Assembly: GCA_964609695.1 (NCBI GenBank)
Contig: CAZSSP010000004.1
Location: 132,051 to 196,050, forward strand
Reading direction: 5' to 3'
DNA length: 64,000 bases
Source: JAGNHS01 sp964609695
GTDB taxonomy: Bacteria; Bdellovibrionota; UBA2428
The position numbers and the translations under genes are program-made. Position 1 is the stretch's first letter. Each line of letters begins with the position of its first letter. Below the pieces are notes generated by a model that saw only the letters and a program-made list of their open reading frames with translations, made no database searches and was not told the DNA's origin. Shown here in pieces: positions 25,551 through 34,678 of this stretch.

Positions 25551-27800
25551 TTAAAGGGCCTCAAGCGGAGCAAAACGAGCGATGAATTTTTTTAATCCGA
25601 ATCGATCAAATCTGACAGAAACCTTGAGGTCCTGAGCTCCTCCGCTTCTGCTGACCACTGTGCCTGTTCCATAGTCAGGATGTTTAACTCTTTTGCCAAC
25701 GGGAAACCCATCTTTTTGCGTGTCTTCACTTGTGTCGACTCCAAGAAAAGCATCAGCCTTGGGATTACTTTGTGAATAACTAAAGGAAAAGTCGTCGTTA
25801 TCGAAAGAGTCATAATTTGAAGCTCGGAAACTTTTGTTTTGTTGGCTTCTGTGATCGTAGACCATTTTATGTTCACTTGGAATTTCTTCAAGAAATCGAG
25901 AGGGTCTTTGAATATGGGTGCGTCCAAATATTTTTCGATTTTGTGCAGAACTCAAGTGAAGCTTTTTCATGGCTCGAGTCATTCCTACGTAGCAAAGTCT
26001 TCGCTCTTCTTCGATGTCGTCGGGATCGTCTTGATTTTGTTCGCGTATAGAGGGAAATATTCCATCTTCTAATCCAACAAGGTATACGAGCGGATACTCT
26101 AATCCTTTCGCTGAATGAAGAGTCATTAGAGTGATGAAGGGACTGTCTTGGTTTTTTTCTTTGTCGAGATCCGTGAGCAAGGCCACTTCCTCAAGAAATT
26201 GTCTAAGTGAGCTATCGGCGGCTCGTGAGTCAAATTCGTCTAATGCAGAAGCTAATTCTTCTAAGTTATCAATTCTAGCTTGGGCCTCGACGCTGTTTTC
26301 GCGTTTGAGCTCATTTAAATATCCCGTTTTATCTAAGAGGTGCAAATAAAAATCTTTAGCCGACATGTCCATGCAAGCTTTTTGAAGTTGGGCAAAAAGT
26401 TCTAAAAACGCTGAGAGTTTTCGACGTGTTCCATTGTTAATATCGCCAACGCTTGGGTCGGATGAAAGAATTCCAATCGCTTCAAGGCAACTACACTTTT
26501 CCTTGACCGCAAAATCTTGAAGAGCAGTCAGGCTTGTTTTCCCTATACCTCTTGTTGGGACGTTGATAATTCTCATAAGGGATAAATCATCTTTGGGATT
26601 AATTAAAACTCGAAAATACGCGATGATATCTTTAACTTCGGCACGGTCGTAGAATTTTAAACCACCAAAAATTTTATAATTGTGACGAGCGTAACGAAGA
26701 CGATCTTCTAACAATCGAGATTGAGCGTGTGTTCTATAAAATATGGCCACTTCATTGGCGCTGTAGCCACCGTCTCTAAGTTTTTGCGTGATAGAGCTTA
26801 CAACCCATTGGGCTTCGTCCCAATCACTGTCGACCATATGAACTTCGATAAGTTCACCATCGGGATTGTGAGTGAATAAGGTTTTTTCTTTTCGTTGAAA
26901 GTTATTAGAAATAACTTTGCTAGCAGCTTCAATAATGTGCTTAGTGGAGCGATAGTTCTCTTCTAGTTTTACAACTTTGGCCTCGGGAAAATCTTTTTCA
27001 AAATCTAGAATGTTTCGAATGTCTGCACCTCTCCATCGGTAGATGCTTTGATCTTCGTCTCCTACGACACATAAGTTTCTATATTTTTGAGTGATCAGTC
27101 GGAGAAGCTTATATTGTACAGGATTGGTGTCTTGGTATTCATCAACTAAGACAAATCGGTAGCGATCTTGAAAATCATCTGTGAATGTTTCATGGTTCTT
27201 GAAAAGCTCGTAGGTGAGTAAAAGTAAGTCACCAAAATCAACGGCATTATTTTCTTTTAAAATTTCTTGGTATTTTCGTATGACGGGTGTGGCTTTGTTT
27301 TCAAAAAAACTTCCACTCACTGGAGAGTAATCGGAGGGGTTAATACCATCGTTTTTGAGGCCTTCAATTTTATATAAAATACTTTTTGGAGAAAGAATTT
27401 TATCGGAGACCTCACAAGCCTCCATGGCTTTTTTAACGGCGGCTAATTGGTCACTACTATCAAAGATAGAGAAGTTTGATTCTCGACCTACAAGATGGGC
27501 GTTGTCGCGAAGGAGGCGAGCACCCATGCTGTGAAAAGTTGCTAACCATATATCATGAACTGGAATATCAGGTGTTCCTAAGAGTTTATGAACACGTTCT
27601 CGCATTTCGGCAGCCGCTTTATTAGTGAAGGTGAGCGATAAAATTTCACCAGGCATCGCGTAACCTTGATGAATAAGATGAGCAATTCTATGAGTGAGAA
27701 CACGTGTCTTTCCCGAGCCAGCCCCCGCTAAAATCAGCGTAGGCCCTACAACACTTTCCGTTGCTTCTTTTTGCTTTAAATTTAGACCTTTAGTGCTCAC
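25551..27800 (-). CDS. uvrD: UvrD/PcrA-type superfamily 1 DNA helicase
   Basis: 3'-5' helicase of DNA repair and replication restart. Motifs in order: Q motif LNLKQKEA, Walker A GAGSGKT (residues 26-32), TFTNKAA, DEYQDTN, GDEDQSIYRWRGAD, EENYRST, TLHSAKGLEY and VGMTRAM. The C-terminal 50 residues (GKRVKHPDYGTGTVV... to FAPLEAL) form the Tudor-like tail found in PcrA/UvrD. 749 aa. GTG start at 27800. It leads the run uvrD-gatCAB-lolA-rimO. The choice between the names uvrD and pcrA is convention only. Confidence 0.95.
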   Translation of the reverse strand: MSTKGLNLKQKEATESVVGPTLILAGAGSGKTRVLTHRIAHLIHQGYAMPGEILSLTFTNKAAAEMRERVHKLLGTPDIPVHDIWLATFHSMGARLLRDNAHLVGRESNFSIFDSSDQLAAVKKAMEACEVSDKILSPKSILYKIEGLKNDGINPSDYSPVSGSFFENKATPVIRKYQEILKENNAVDFGDLLLLTYELFKNHETFTDDFQDRYRFVLVDEYQDTNPVQYKLLRLITQKYRNLCVVGDEDQSIYRWRGADIRNILDFEKDFPEAKVVKLEENYRSTKHIIEAASKVISNNFQRKEKTLFTHNPDGELIEVHMVDSDWDEAQWVVSSITQKLRDGGYSANEVAIFYRTHAQSRLLEDRLRYARHNYKIFGGLKFYDRAEVKDIIAYFRVLINPKDDLSLMRIINVPTRGIGKTSLTALQDFAVKEKCSCLEAIGILSSDPSVGDINNGTRRKLSAFLELFAQLQKACMDMSAKDFYLHLLDKTGYLNELKRENSVEAQARIDNLEELASALDEFDSRAADSSLRQFLEEVALLTDLDKEKNQDSPFITLMTLHSAKGLEYPLVYLVGLEDGIFPSIREQNQDDPDDIEEERRLCYVGMTRAMKKLHLSSAQNRKIFGRTHIQRPSRFLEEIPSEHKMVYDHRSQQNKSFRASNYDSFDNDDFSFSYSQSNPKADAFLGVDTSEDTQKDGFPVGKRVKHPDYGTGTVVSRSGGAQDLKVSVRFDRFGLKKFIARFAPLEAL

Positions 27801-27866
27801 AGATGACGAGAGCTTAGATGACTAATTAGAATAATTCCATGAATAAAATTTGTAGGGAATTTATTC

Positions 27867-27895
27867 TTGACGTTTATAAAGAGCGCGGATAGAAC
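27867..27895 (+). promoter_or_regulatory. Sigma70-type promoter for the candidate small RNA
   Basis: TTGACG (27867-27872), exact 17-base spacer, TAGAAC (27890-27895). No open frame follows; the next thing downstream on this strand is the double hairpin ending at 28020. Confidence 0.6.
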
Positions 27896-27901
27896 TCATC
27901 T

Positions 27902-28020
27902 TCCCTAGTTTTCATTCAGGTTTTTGTTGCTCCTCCCTCCCCCCCTATAACAAAAACCTGGGTGACGGTAGGCCGGGGCTTCTTCGTTCTCCCCTTTTGA
28001 AGCCCCGGCTTGCTTTTTTT
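27902..28020 (+). ncRNA. Candidate ~119-nt small RNA with two CU-rich hairpin loops
   Basis: Not coding on either strand and set in a 405-base gap between two minus-strand genes. From the predicted start at about 27902 the RNA would fold into hairpin 1 (12-bp perfect stem 27917-27928/27949-27960, 20-base loop containing CUCCUCCCUCCCCCCC). Then comes an 11-base linker and hairpin 2 (11-bp GC-rich stem 27972-27982/27999-28009, loop containing UCUCCCCU), ending in a T-run at 28014-28020. Hairpin 2 plus T-run is an intrinsic terminator. The loop of hairpin 1 is complementary to Shine-Dalgarno sequences. Such a design recalls loop-CCUCCUCCC small RNAs of alphaproteobacteria, by shape only. The rest of the gap (28021-28205) shows nothing recognisable. 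Confidence 0.6.
27972..28020 (+). terminator. Intrinsic terminator of the candidate small RNA
   Basis: GC-rich 11-bp stem (27972-27982 with 27999-28009), 16-base loop, then TTGC and seven T. It points in the plus direction, and no plus-strand gene lies upstream within 8 kb, so it needs a local transcript to serve. Confidence 0.85.
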
Positions 28021-28205
28021 GGGTTGGAAATATCTTTCTAACAAAGCCTCTTAAAACTCCCAAATATCGATAGAGAAAAGCATTAACAGCCTTTTTAACA
28101 ATTTTGATTTATGAAAAATTCAAAGTTTAATCGGTAAAGCCGAATCTCTTAAGACAAGCGGGTGCTTCATTGGCCTTGATTAGCTTTGATTTAATGTTTG
28201 AGCGA

Positions 28206-29984
28206 CTATTCTAAGGCTTCTTCACAAGCATTGCGCGCATTGGCTCTCTCGGCGGCTTCAGGAAACATTTGAGATAGTTGTTCTTTAACTTCGAGAGCAA
28301 TGGGCGACAACTGAGGAAGGTGAGCGCTTCTGCTTCTCATGTTTAATTCACGAATTAGGTATTCGCTCCAAGAAGCTGCTTCTAGCATTCCAGAGGCAGA
28401 ATCTGTTTGCTTGGCGTTTTCATGTCGCAAAGTGATCTCTGCTGCTAGAATTTGAACAAAAGAGTCGCCCCAAAGTTCATTAGAACCTTTCATTTGTAGC
28501 GTATAAAATAGGGTTGTAAATAAAGCGCTGATACTTGAATGAACTTGATAACCTAGCTCGGGAGTGCGTGGTTGTAGGTTTGTGTGAAAGCTTTTTTTCC
28601 AAGCATTTATCAAATGGTCAGCTATATAAAGTTGAGTGGCTAAATCTCTACTGGCGTCTGTGAGTAAATTCCTTGAAATTCTAAATGCAGTGCTCAAATA
28701 GAGATCGGTTTGAAAAGATGGAGAAGTATTTTTATTATCACTAACGAAAAGTTCTTCTATAAAAACTTGGAAAAGTTTTTGAATATTGATGGGAGTATAA
28801 TCTGGAGACACTTCTTGGGGGTTTGCAGCGAAACGATTAAAGAATTCAATTTGTTGCTCTATTGAAGGATGAGTTCCTAATTGTTGATGAATCGCTTCAA
28901 TAGCCGTAGCGTCTTCGTGCGTTCCTCTAATTCGTATGTTTCTTTCTATGAAAGCATTAAAAGCATCTTGGATGTTGTGTAATATTTTAGCGCGATTAGG
29001 AAGCCGAGGATTTCCTAAAAGACTGAGCAACACTCTAGGTCGGTATTGAGGATCTATACTGAAAACGGTGGCTCTACCGGCTTGTAAAGATAAAGCAGAT
29101 ACACTTTTCAAGGTGAATGGGAAGTTGCTTAATTTCAAAGATTCAAGATGTGCATTCCATTTTTCTGGATGCTTATCTCGAGATTTTGGCTCTACAAAAA
29201 GATATTCAAGATTTTGAGCCGTTAGTTTTCTAAGCTGCCTATCGAATAAAGCGAAAAGTTCCTCTGCCCTTGTTGAAAGCGTATTCATTAGTAGAGGATA
29301 ATCTTCTGATTTTTCTAATAGGTTGAGTAGAAGAGCTTCGCTTTTGTCGCATTTTAATTTTAATAAGATATTAATACTGACGTTAATATTTTCCGAGACA
29401 ATGTTTCTTAGGGTTGAAGCTTCTGCAGGAGTTTTTGTGTGATCTGTGTTTACGAGAAGTTTCTCGAGAGGCAAGAGCTCATTTGTAAGGAGTGAAAATA
29501 GAGAGTCAGCGATTTGGTTTCTAACGTCATTTGAAAGTTCTGCAAAATGTTCTTCTCTATTGGAAAGTCTTTCTAAGGCGGCCAAACGAGCGAAGACTTC
29601 TTCAAGAGGTAGTTTCTCTAAGTTGGAAACAAAATTAATTAGGCCGCTGTCGCTATTGGGTGCCGGAGTTCTTTTGTCACTGTTTTGAATGATGTGACGA
29701 ATGTCTTGAGCTTCAAAACTAGTCCCGAAAATCTGATTAACATCTTCCTTAAAAAAAGGAAGATAGCCATCGCTCACGTCGACAAGATAAACAGGTGTAG
29801 GACCATTCGAAATTTTTCCGAGATTAATTAGATCGGAAGTGCCGGCTTTTGTTCTGAAAAGATTTTCAAGAGCTCCAAGGCTTTGAGTCTCTTTGACTTT
29901 GAGAAGCAAGGGATTTCTTTTATCTTCGGCAAATCCTAGAATTGTAGAAAGAGAAAGTATTGTTATTAAAAACCATCGATTCAC
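28206..29984 (-). CDS. Large exported protein of unknown function
   Basis: 592 aa from the GTG at 29984, chosen because GGAGG stands 10 bases before it and the frame then begins with a signal peptide (NRWFLITILSLSTILGFAED). The longer frame from 30011 would contain that ribosome site. The mature protein is almost wholly helical and leucine-rich with no transmembrane segment, suggesting an alpha-solenoid, with one Cys at residue 222 or so and one near the C-terminus (ARNACEEALE). No domain or catalytic motif recognised. It stands alone, downstream of a divergent leuS promoter. Confidence 0.75.
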   Translation of the reverse strand: MNRWFLITILSLSTILGFAEDKRNPLLLKVKETQSLGALENLFRTKAGTSDLINLGKISNGPTPVYLVDVSDGYLPFFKEDVNQIFGTSFEAQDIRHIIQNSDKRTPAPNSDSGLINFVSNLEKLPLEEVFARLAALERLSNREEHFAELSNDVRNQIADSLFSLLTNELLPLEKLLVNTDHTKTPAEASTLRNIVSENINVSINILLKLKCDKSEALLLNLLEKSEDYPLLMNTLSTRAEELFALFDRQLRKLTAQNLEYLFVEPKSRDKHPEKWNAHLESLKLSNFPFTLKSVSALSLQAGRATVFSIDPQYRPRVLLSLLGNPRLPNRAKILHNIQDAFNAFIERNIRIRGTHEDATAIEAIHQQLGTHPSIEQQIEFFNRFAANPQEVSPDYTPINIQKLFQVFIEELFVSDNKNTSPSFQTDLYLSTAFRISRNLLTDASRDLATQLYIADHLINAWKKSFHTNLQPRTPELGYQVHSSISALFTTLFYTLQMKGSNELWGDSFVQILAAEITLRHENAKQTDSASGMLEAASWSEYLIRELNMRSRSAHLPQLSPIALEVKEQLSQMFPEAAERANARNACEEALE

Positions 29985-30156
29985 TTTGCTAAGACCTCCG
30001 GTCAACACCATAATTTTGAGGGGCTCAAGCTAACAGCATGGAGCGCTAAAAACAAGTCATCTTCTCAACTAACGCGGCCGTATTTTCGAGCACTTAGATC
30101 AATAAATTTGAATGATTTGATTAATTTATAAGCCCATCAATAAAACTAAATCAGTA

Positions 30157-30185
30157 TTGGTAGATAAGGCTGCTCGAATTATAGT
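30157..30185 (+). promoter_or_regulatory. Promoter of leuS
   Basis: TTGGTA (30157-30162), 17-base spacer, TATAGT (30180-30185). Predicted start of transcription near 30192, only about five bases before the leuS ATG. Confidence 0.6.
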
Positions 30186-30196
30186 GATTATTCTCT

Positions 30197-32635
30197 ATGG
30201 CGAATAAATGGGCTGAAATTGAAAAAAAGTGGCAAGAACGTTGGGAAAAAGACTCGGCATTTAAGGCCTATAATCCAAATGAGCTTAAAAATGCTCAACC
30301 AAAATTTTATTGTTTAGATATGTTTCCTTACCCCTCGGGGGATGGTTTGCATGTGGGCCACCCACTTGGTTACATCGCCACGGATATTCTTTGTCGTTAT
30401 AAAAGAATGAGGGGATATAACGTTTTACATCCTATGGGTTGGGATGCTTTTGGTCTTCCAGCTGAACAATATGCGATTCAGCGCGGAGTTCATCCTGAAA
30501 TCACTACAAAGAAAAATATTGAAACATTTAAAAGGCAATTGAAATCATTAGGCTTATCTTATGATTGGTCGAGAGAAATTAATACGACTGATCCTAAATA
30601 TTACAAATGGACACAATGGATTTTCAAACAAATGCTCCGTCGAAAATTAGCCTATCAAGCCGAAGTGGCTGTGAACTGGTGTCCTGCGCTTGGAACTGTT
30701 TTGGCTAATGATGAAGTCATTGATGGAAAATCAGAAAGAGGCGGACATCCAGTTGAAAGACGGCCGATGCGCCAATGGATGATGAAAATTACGAGTTATG
30801 CCGATCGTCTGTTAGAAGATCTAGACAAATTAGATTGGCCCGAATCGACTAAAGAATTACAGCGAAATTGGATAGGTCGATCTGAAGGGGCTCGAATTAA
30901 GTTTCCTTTTATTAAAGGATACGAAGAATGTTTAGAAGTTTTCACGACTCGACCAGACACTTTGATGGGCGTCACATTTATGGTGATAGCCCCTGAGCAT
31001 TCGGCTGTTGAAAGACTCACTACAGATTCACAAAAAGAAGAAGTCGAAAAATATATTCAAGAGGCTAAGCGTAAAAGTGATTTGCAAAGAACAGACTTAA
31101 ATAAAGTTAAAACTGGAGTTTATACGGGTGGAACAGTCATGCATCCCCTTACAGGGGAAAGGGTTCCTGTTTGGGTTGCAGATTATGTTCTAGCTTCCTA
31201 TGGAACTGGCGCCATTATGGCGGTTCCAGCCCACGATGAAAGAGATAAAGAATTTGCTGAAACGTTTGGAATAGCCATTAAAGAAGTTATTGATAGCGAT
31301 GGAAATATAATAAATTCAAACGTTGGTGATTTAATTGTTGATGCTTTGAAGGCCAAAGAAGGCGCTAAGAAAATTGTCGAAAAGTTAGAGTCTTTAGAAT
31401 TAGGTCGTTCTGAAGTTCAATACAAACTTCGTGATTGGATTTTTTCACGACAAAGATATTGGGGAGAGCCCATACCCGTCGTTCATCTTGAGGGTGAAGC
31501 CGGTGGTATTAGAATGATTAATGATGAAGATCTGCCTCTGACCTTGCCTTCGGTAGAATCTTATAAACCCACAGGATCGGGTGAATCTCCACTTTCAGTT
31601 TTAAAAGATTGGGTTGAATGTCAGGATGCTACAGGTAAAAAAGGCTTTCGAGAAACCAATACCATGCCAGGTTCCGCGGGCTCTTCTTGGTATTTTTTAA
31701 GATATATGGATCCTTTGAATGATCAAGCCGCTTGGTCAAAGGAGGCTGAGGCTTATTGGGGGCCCGTTGATTTTTACATGGGTGGAGCTGAGCACGCCGT
31801 TGGACATCTTTTGTATTCTCGATTTTGGCATAAAGTATTTTTTGATATGGGATTGGTGACACATAATGAGCCTTTCCAGAAATTATTTCATCAAGGATTA
31901 ATGCTTGGAGAAGATGGCGAGAAGATGAGTAAATCTCGTGGGAACGTTGTCAATCCAGATCAAGTTATAGATCAATATGGAGCCGATACTTTCCGTTTAT
32001 TTGAAATGTTTTTAGGACCCATTGAAAAAGCAAAACCATGGCAAACCGCCAACATCGAAGGTGTTTCAAGATTTTTGTGGCGATATTGGAGATTCTGTTT
32101 TGGTGAAAATGAAAATGCTTTGCGCGATAAGTTTGTAGAAATACCTGAGTCCGAATGGGATAAGGATTTCTTACTTCTTTTTCATCAGAGCATTAAAAAC
32201 ATAACGGAAGATTATGAAAATCTTCGCTTAAATACAGCTATTTCTTCACTCATGATTTTACTAAACGCAGCTTATGACCAATTCGGTGAAGACAAAAATG
32301 TTCCTAGATCTTTTCTCGAAACTTACACTTTATTACTCGCTCCTTTAGCTCCTCACTTGACCGATGAGGTTTGGGAAAAATTAGGTCATTCAACTCTAAC
32401 TCGCTTTGCACAATGGCCGACTTTTGATCCTACTAAGGCTGTGAGTGACAGAATGAACCTGGCGATTCAAGTTAATGGAAAATTAAGAGACAATATTGAA
32501 GTGGCCAAGGGAATTAGTGAATCCGAAATTCGTGAAAAAGTATTAGCTCTTGAAAAGGTCCAGAAATGGATTGAGGGCAAAGAGATACGAAAATTTATCT
32601 ACGTAAAAGAAAAACTTGTGAGCATAGTTGTATGA
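30197..32635 (+). CDS. leuS: Leucyl-tRNA synthetase
   Basis: Class I synthetase for tRNA-Leu. HIGH motif HVGH at residues 52-55 in FPYPSGDGLHVGHPLGY, KMSKS at 576-580, CP1 editing domain with the GTGAIMAVPAHDERD block, and the anticodon-binding region with VNGKLRDNIEV near the end. 812 aa, normal for bacteria. No ribosome-binding site precedes the ATG at 30197, in line with the promoter placing the mRNA start a few bases upstream. It overlaps hinT by 4 bases. Confidence 0.97.
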   Translation: MANKWAEIEKKWQERWEKDSAFKAYNPNELKNAQPKFYCLDMFPYPSGDGLHVGHPLGYIATDILCRYKRMRGYNVLHPMGWDAFGLPAEQYAIQRGVHPEITTKKNIETFKRQLKSLGLSYDWSREINTTDPKYYKWTQWIFKQMLRRKLAYQAEVAVNWCPALGTVLANDEVIDGKSERGGHPVERRPMRQWMMKITSYADRLLEDLDKLDWPESTKELQRNWIGRSEGARIKFPFIKGYEECLEVFTTRPDTLMGVTFMVIAPEHSAVERLTTDSQKEEVEKYIQEAKRKSDLQRTDLNKVKTGVYTGGTVMHPLTGERVPVWVADYVLASYGTGAIMAVPAHDERDKEFAETFGIAIKEVIDSDGNIINSNVGDLIVDALKAKEGAKKIVEKLESLELGRSEVQYKLRDWIFSRQRYWGEPIPVVHLEGEAGGIRMINDEDLPLTLPSVESYKPTGSGESPLSVLKDWVECQDATGKKGFRETNTMPGSAGSSWYFLRYMDPLNDQAAWSKEAEAYWGPVDFYMGGAEHAVGHLLYSRFWHKVFFDMGLVTHNEPFQKLFHQGLMLGEDGEKMSKSRGNVVNPDQVIDQYGADTFRLFEMFLGPIEKAKPWQTANIEGVSRFLWRYWRFCFGENENALRDKFVEIPESEWDKDFLLLFHQSIKNITEDYENLRLNTAISSLMILLNAAYDQFGEDKNVPRSFLETYTLLLAPLAPHLTDEVWEKLGHSTLTRFAQWPTFDPTKAVSDRMNLAIQVNGKLRDNIEVAKGISESEIREKVLALEKVQKWIEGKEIRKFIYVKEKLVSIVV

Positions 32636-32967
32636 CAATTTTTAAAAAAATTATCGAAAAACAAATTCCCGCAAAAATAGTTTATGAAGACGAAATGTGT
32701 TTGGCTTTTCATGATGTCGATCCCAAAGCTCCCACGCATATTTTATTGATACCCAAAAAAGAGATAGCTTCACTTGATAATTTGGTCGATGAAGATGCAA
32801 AAATATTAGGTCATATGATGCTGCAAATTCCTAAAATAGCGAAACAACTTTCCTTAGGATTGGGCTATCGAGTCGTTTGCAATACAGGCTTGAGTGCCGG
32901 TCAAAGTGTTTTTCATCTTCATTTTCATATTTTGGGTGGTCGTTCAATGACCTGGCCGCCAGGTTAA
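32632..32967 (+). CDS. HIT-family purine nucleoside phosphoramidase (HinT-like)
   Basis: 111 aa. HIT triad His95-Leu-His97-Phe-His99 followed by ILGGRSMTWPPG, the closing pattern of HinT proteins; HILLIPKKEIAS is the conserved central strand. Hydrolyses AMP-lysine-type phosphoramidates, including adenylates formed by side reactions of aminoacyl-tRNA synthetases, which makes the ATGA overlap with leuS functionally sensible. Confidence 0.92.
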   Translation: MTIFKKIIEKQIPAKIVYEDEMCLAFHDVDPKAPTHILLIPKKEIASLDNLVDEDAKILGHMMLQIPKIAKQLSLGLGYRVVCNTGLSAGQSVFHLHFHILGGRSMTWPPG

Positions 32968-33014
32968 GACATTTGCCTGGGTAAAGCTTAAAGCGTCTAA
33001 TTGCGCGCGTTTGT

Positions 33015-34544
33015 TTATAAAAATCGAGCTAATGGCGCTATAAACGAAGTGAACTTATAGAGATTGATTTTAACTTTGTCGTAGATTTTATTTTCCCAAG
33101 CTTCTAATTTATCTACAATGCGGGCTCCGGGTTCTATGACGGCGGGATTTTTAACAGCCAATAAATAACTTAAGCCCACGCCTAACATTACAGCGTGGCC
33201 AATGTTGAAATTCATTAAGAGCGTATCCGCTTTGCCGATATCTCCTTTTGTAAAGTAAATGCCTTTTCCTGCTCCTTGGGCAATTTTGAAAAGTCCATCA
33301 TGCATGACGATGGATAAAATAAAGAATTGAGTCATAAAGTAAGAAATAAATTTCTCCATGGAAGCCGCAGTTTGGCGAGTTTTTTCATTGCCACCAACGG
33401 TGTTGTTGTTTGCGTTTCTCCATTCTTCCCATCTTGAAACAACATAGTGGAGCGGTGAGCGCCAAACTGAGTTAAAAATTACGGAGGCCCATTTAGAAGC
33501 AAACATGTTCATCCATCCTGCAAAGGATAGTGCAGAGGCAATACCTTTGCCTGCCCCAGCCCAATAGAGATCCACCGTAAAAATAGCACCTAAGCAAAGT
33601 TGCTTAAGCCATTGAGAAGGAAAAAAGTTTGTAGAACGACGCCACCAATTTCCAAGAAAAGTTCTATAAACAGCAGTTAAAGCACTATTAGCAGCGTTTA
33701 CAATTGTGACGGGCACAACTACAGAAAGTTTTTGTCCAACACCTAGTGAAACGGCAAAAGTTAAAATTCCGGGAATGACTAGCTTTCTGTAGGTCGTTTC
33801 AATCTCTTCTTTCGAAGGAGTTTGATAGTCTTCTTTCATCGGGAAAAAATATTGTAGTTTATGTGCGAGGTGTTTTAGGGCGCTTCCGGGTTCTGAAAGT
33901 GCTTTTTTAACGGTGGCTTTTACATTCGACTCAAACTTAATCGGATTGTCGGCAATTTCTTGAAGCCTCTTGCGAAGAATTTCTTTTTTCTTAATGCTAA
34001 ATAGAGGAAGCCCAACAACGACTATACTTTTATTTGGATTTTTTTTGATGATGTCTAAAGTTTCTTCAGACATTTGTGGGTCGTTGGGGTCGAGTCCAGA
34101 GATTTTTTCGTTAACTCCAGTCTCTTGATTAACTAAATAAATTCCACGTTGATCAGCTAAAAAATCACTAATTCGTCTTATGTAATCTAGAGGCACCTTA
34201 ATTTGATTTTCATCGAGTAGGCTTTGAACTTCTTTAAGGAATTGATTTCTAAGTTTTCTATCCATGGGAACGCCCACAGCAAAAAGTTTATAAGATTCTT
34301 CAATGGGTGGGTGCGTTGCTAACCATTCTTTTAGTTCATTGATGTCGAGTCTCTTAGTTAGAGCTTTTCCAAAAGTTGTGTTTTCTTTAGGGACTAAATA
34401 AAATCCACAAGCAGTTGATAGATTTCGAATAGCCTCACCTTTAAATTCAATTTTTGTATTGTCTGCGCTAAAAACGATAGTTGAAAGAAAAAGAAAGATA
34501 ACTACGACAAAATTATTAAGAAGGAACTTTATAGAAGTCTTCAC
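33015..34544 (-). CDS. Exported/inner-membrane protein of unknown function
   Basis: 509 aa. Signal peptide or first anchor (FVVVIFLFLSTIVFSA), then a 230-residue soluble part, then several hydrophobic, glycine-rich stretches (about residues 255-300, 310-350, 400-420 and 440-465) that look like membrane segments. The N-terminal part includes VVVGLPLFSIKKKEILRKRL. No family recognised. It converges on hinT with 47 bases between and diverges from the PLD-like gene. Confidence 0.7.
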   Translation of the reverse strand: MKTSIKFLLNNFVVVIFLFLSTIVFSADNTKIEFKGEAIRNLSTACGFYLVPKENTTFGKALTKRLDINELKEWLATHPPIEESYKLFAVGVPMDRKLRNQFLKEVQSLLDENQIKVPLDYIRRISDFLADQRGIYLVNQETGVNEKISGLDPNDPQMSEETLDIIKKNPNKSIVVVGLPLFSIKKKEILRKRLQEIADNPIKFESNVKATVKKALSEPGSALKHLAHKLQYFFPMKEDYQTPSKEEIETTYRKLVIPGILTFAVSLGVGQKLSVVVPVTIVNAANSALTAVYRTFLGNWWRRSTNFFPSQWLKQLCLGAIFTVDLYWAGAGKGIASALSFAGWMNMFASKWASVIFNSVWRSPLHYVVSRWEEWRNANNNTVGGNEKTRQTAASMEKFISYFMTQFFILSIVMHDGLFKIAQGAGKGIYFTKGDIGKADTLLMNFNIGHAVMLGVGLSYLLAVKNPAVIEPGARIVDKLEAWENKIYDKVKINLYKFTSFIAPLARFL

Positions 34545-34678
34545 CCGTAAAAGGGTTTAATTTTTAGTGGCTTAAAAATCAAAGGGGGATAAATAAGATT
34601 TCCGTATGCGTCATATTAGTTCAGCTTAAGGCAATTTAAGTTGTGAGTATTCTAGGCAGCCGATAGCCACATGTGTGG

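Noticed and set aside
28021..28205. A second RNA or small gene after the candidate small RNA
   Set aside because: No ribosome site with an open frame, no hairpin with T-run and no tRNA cloverleaf seen.
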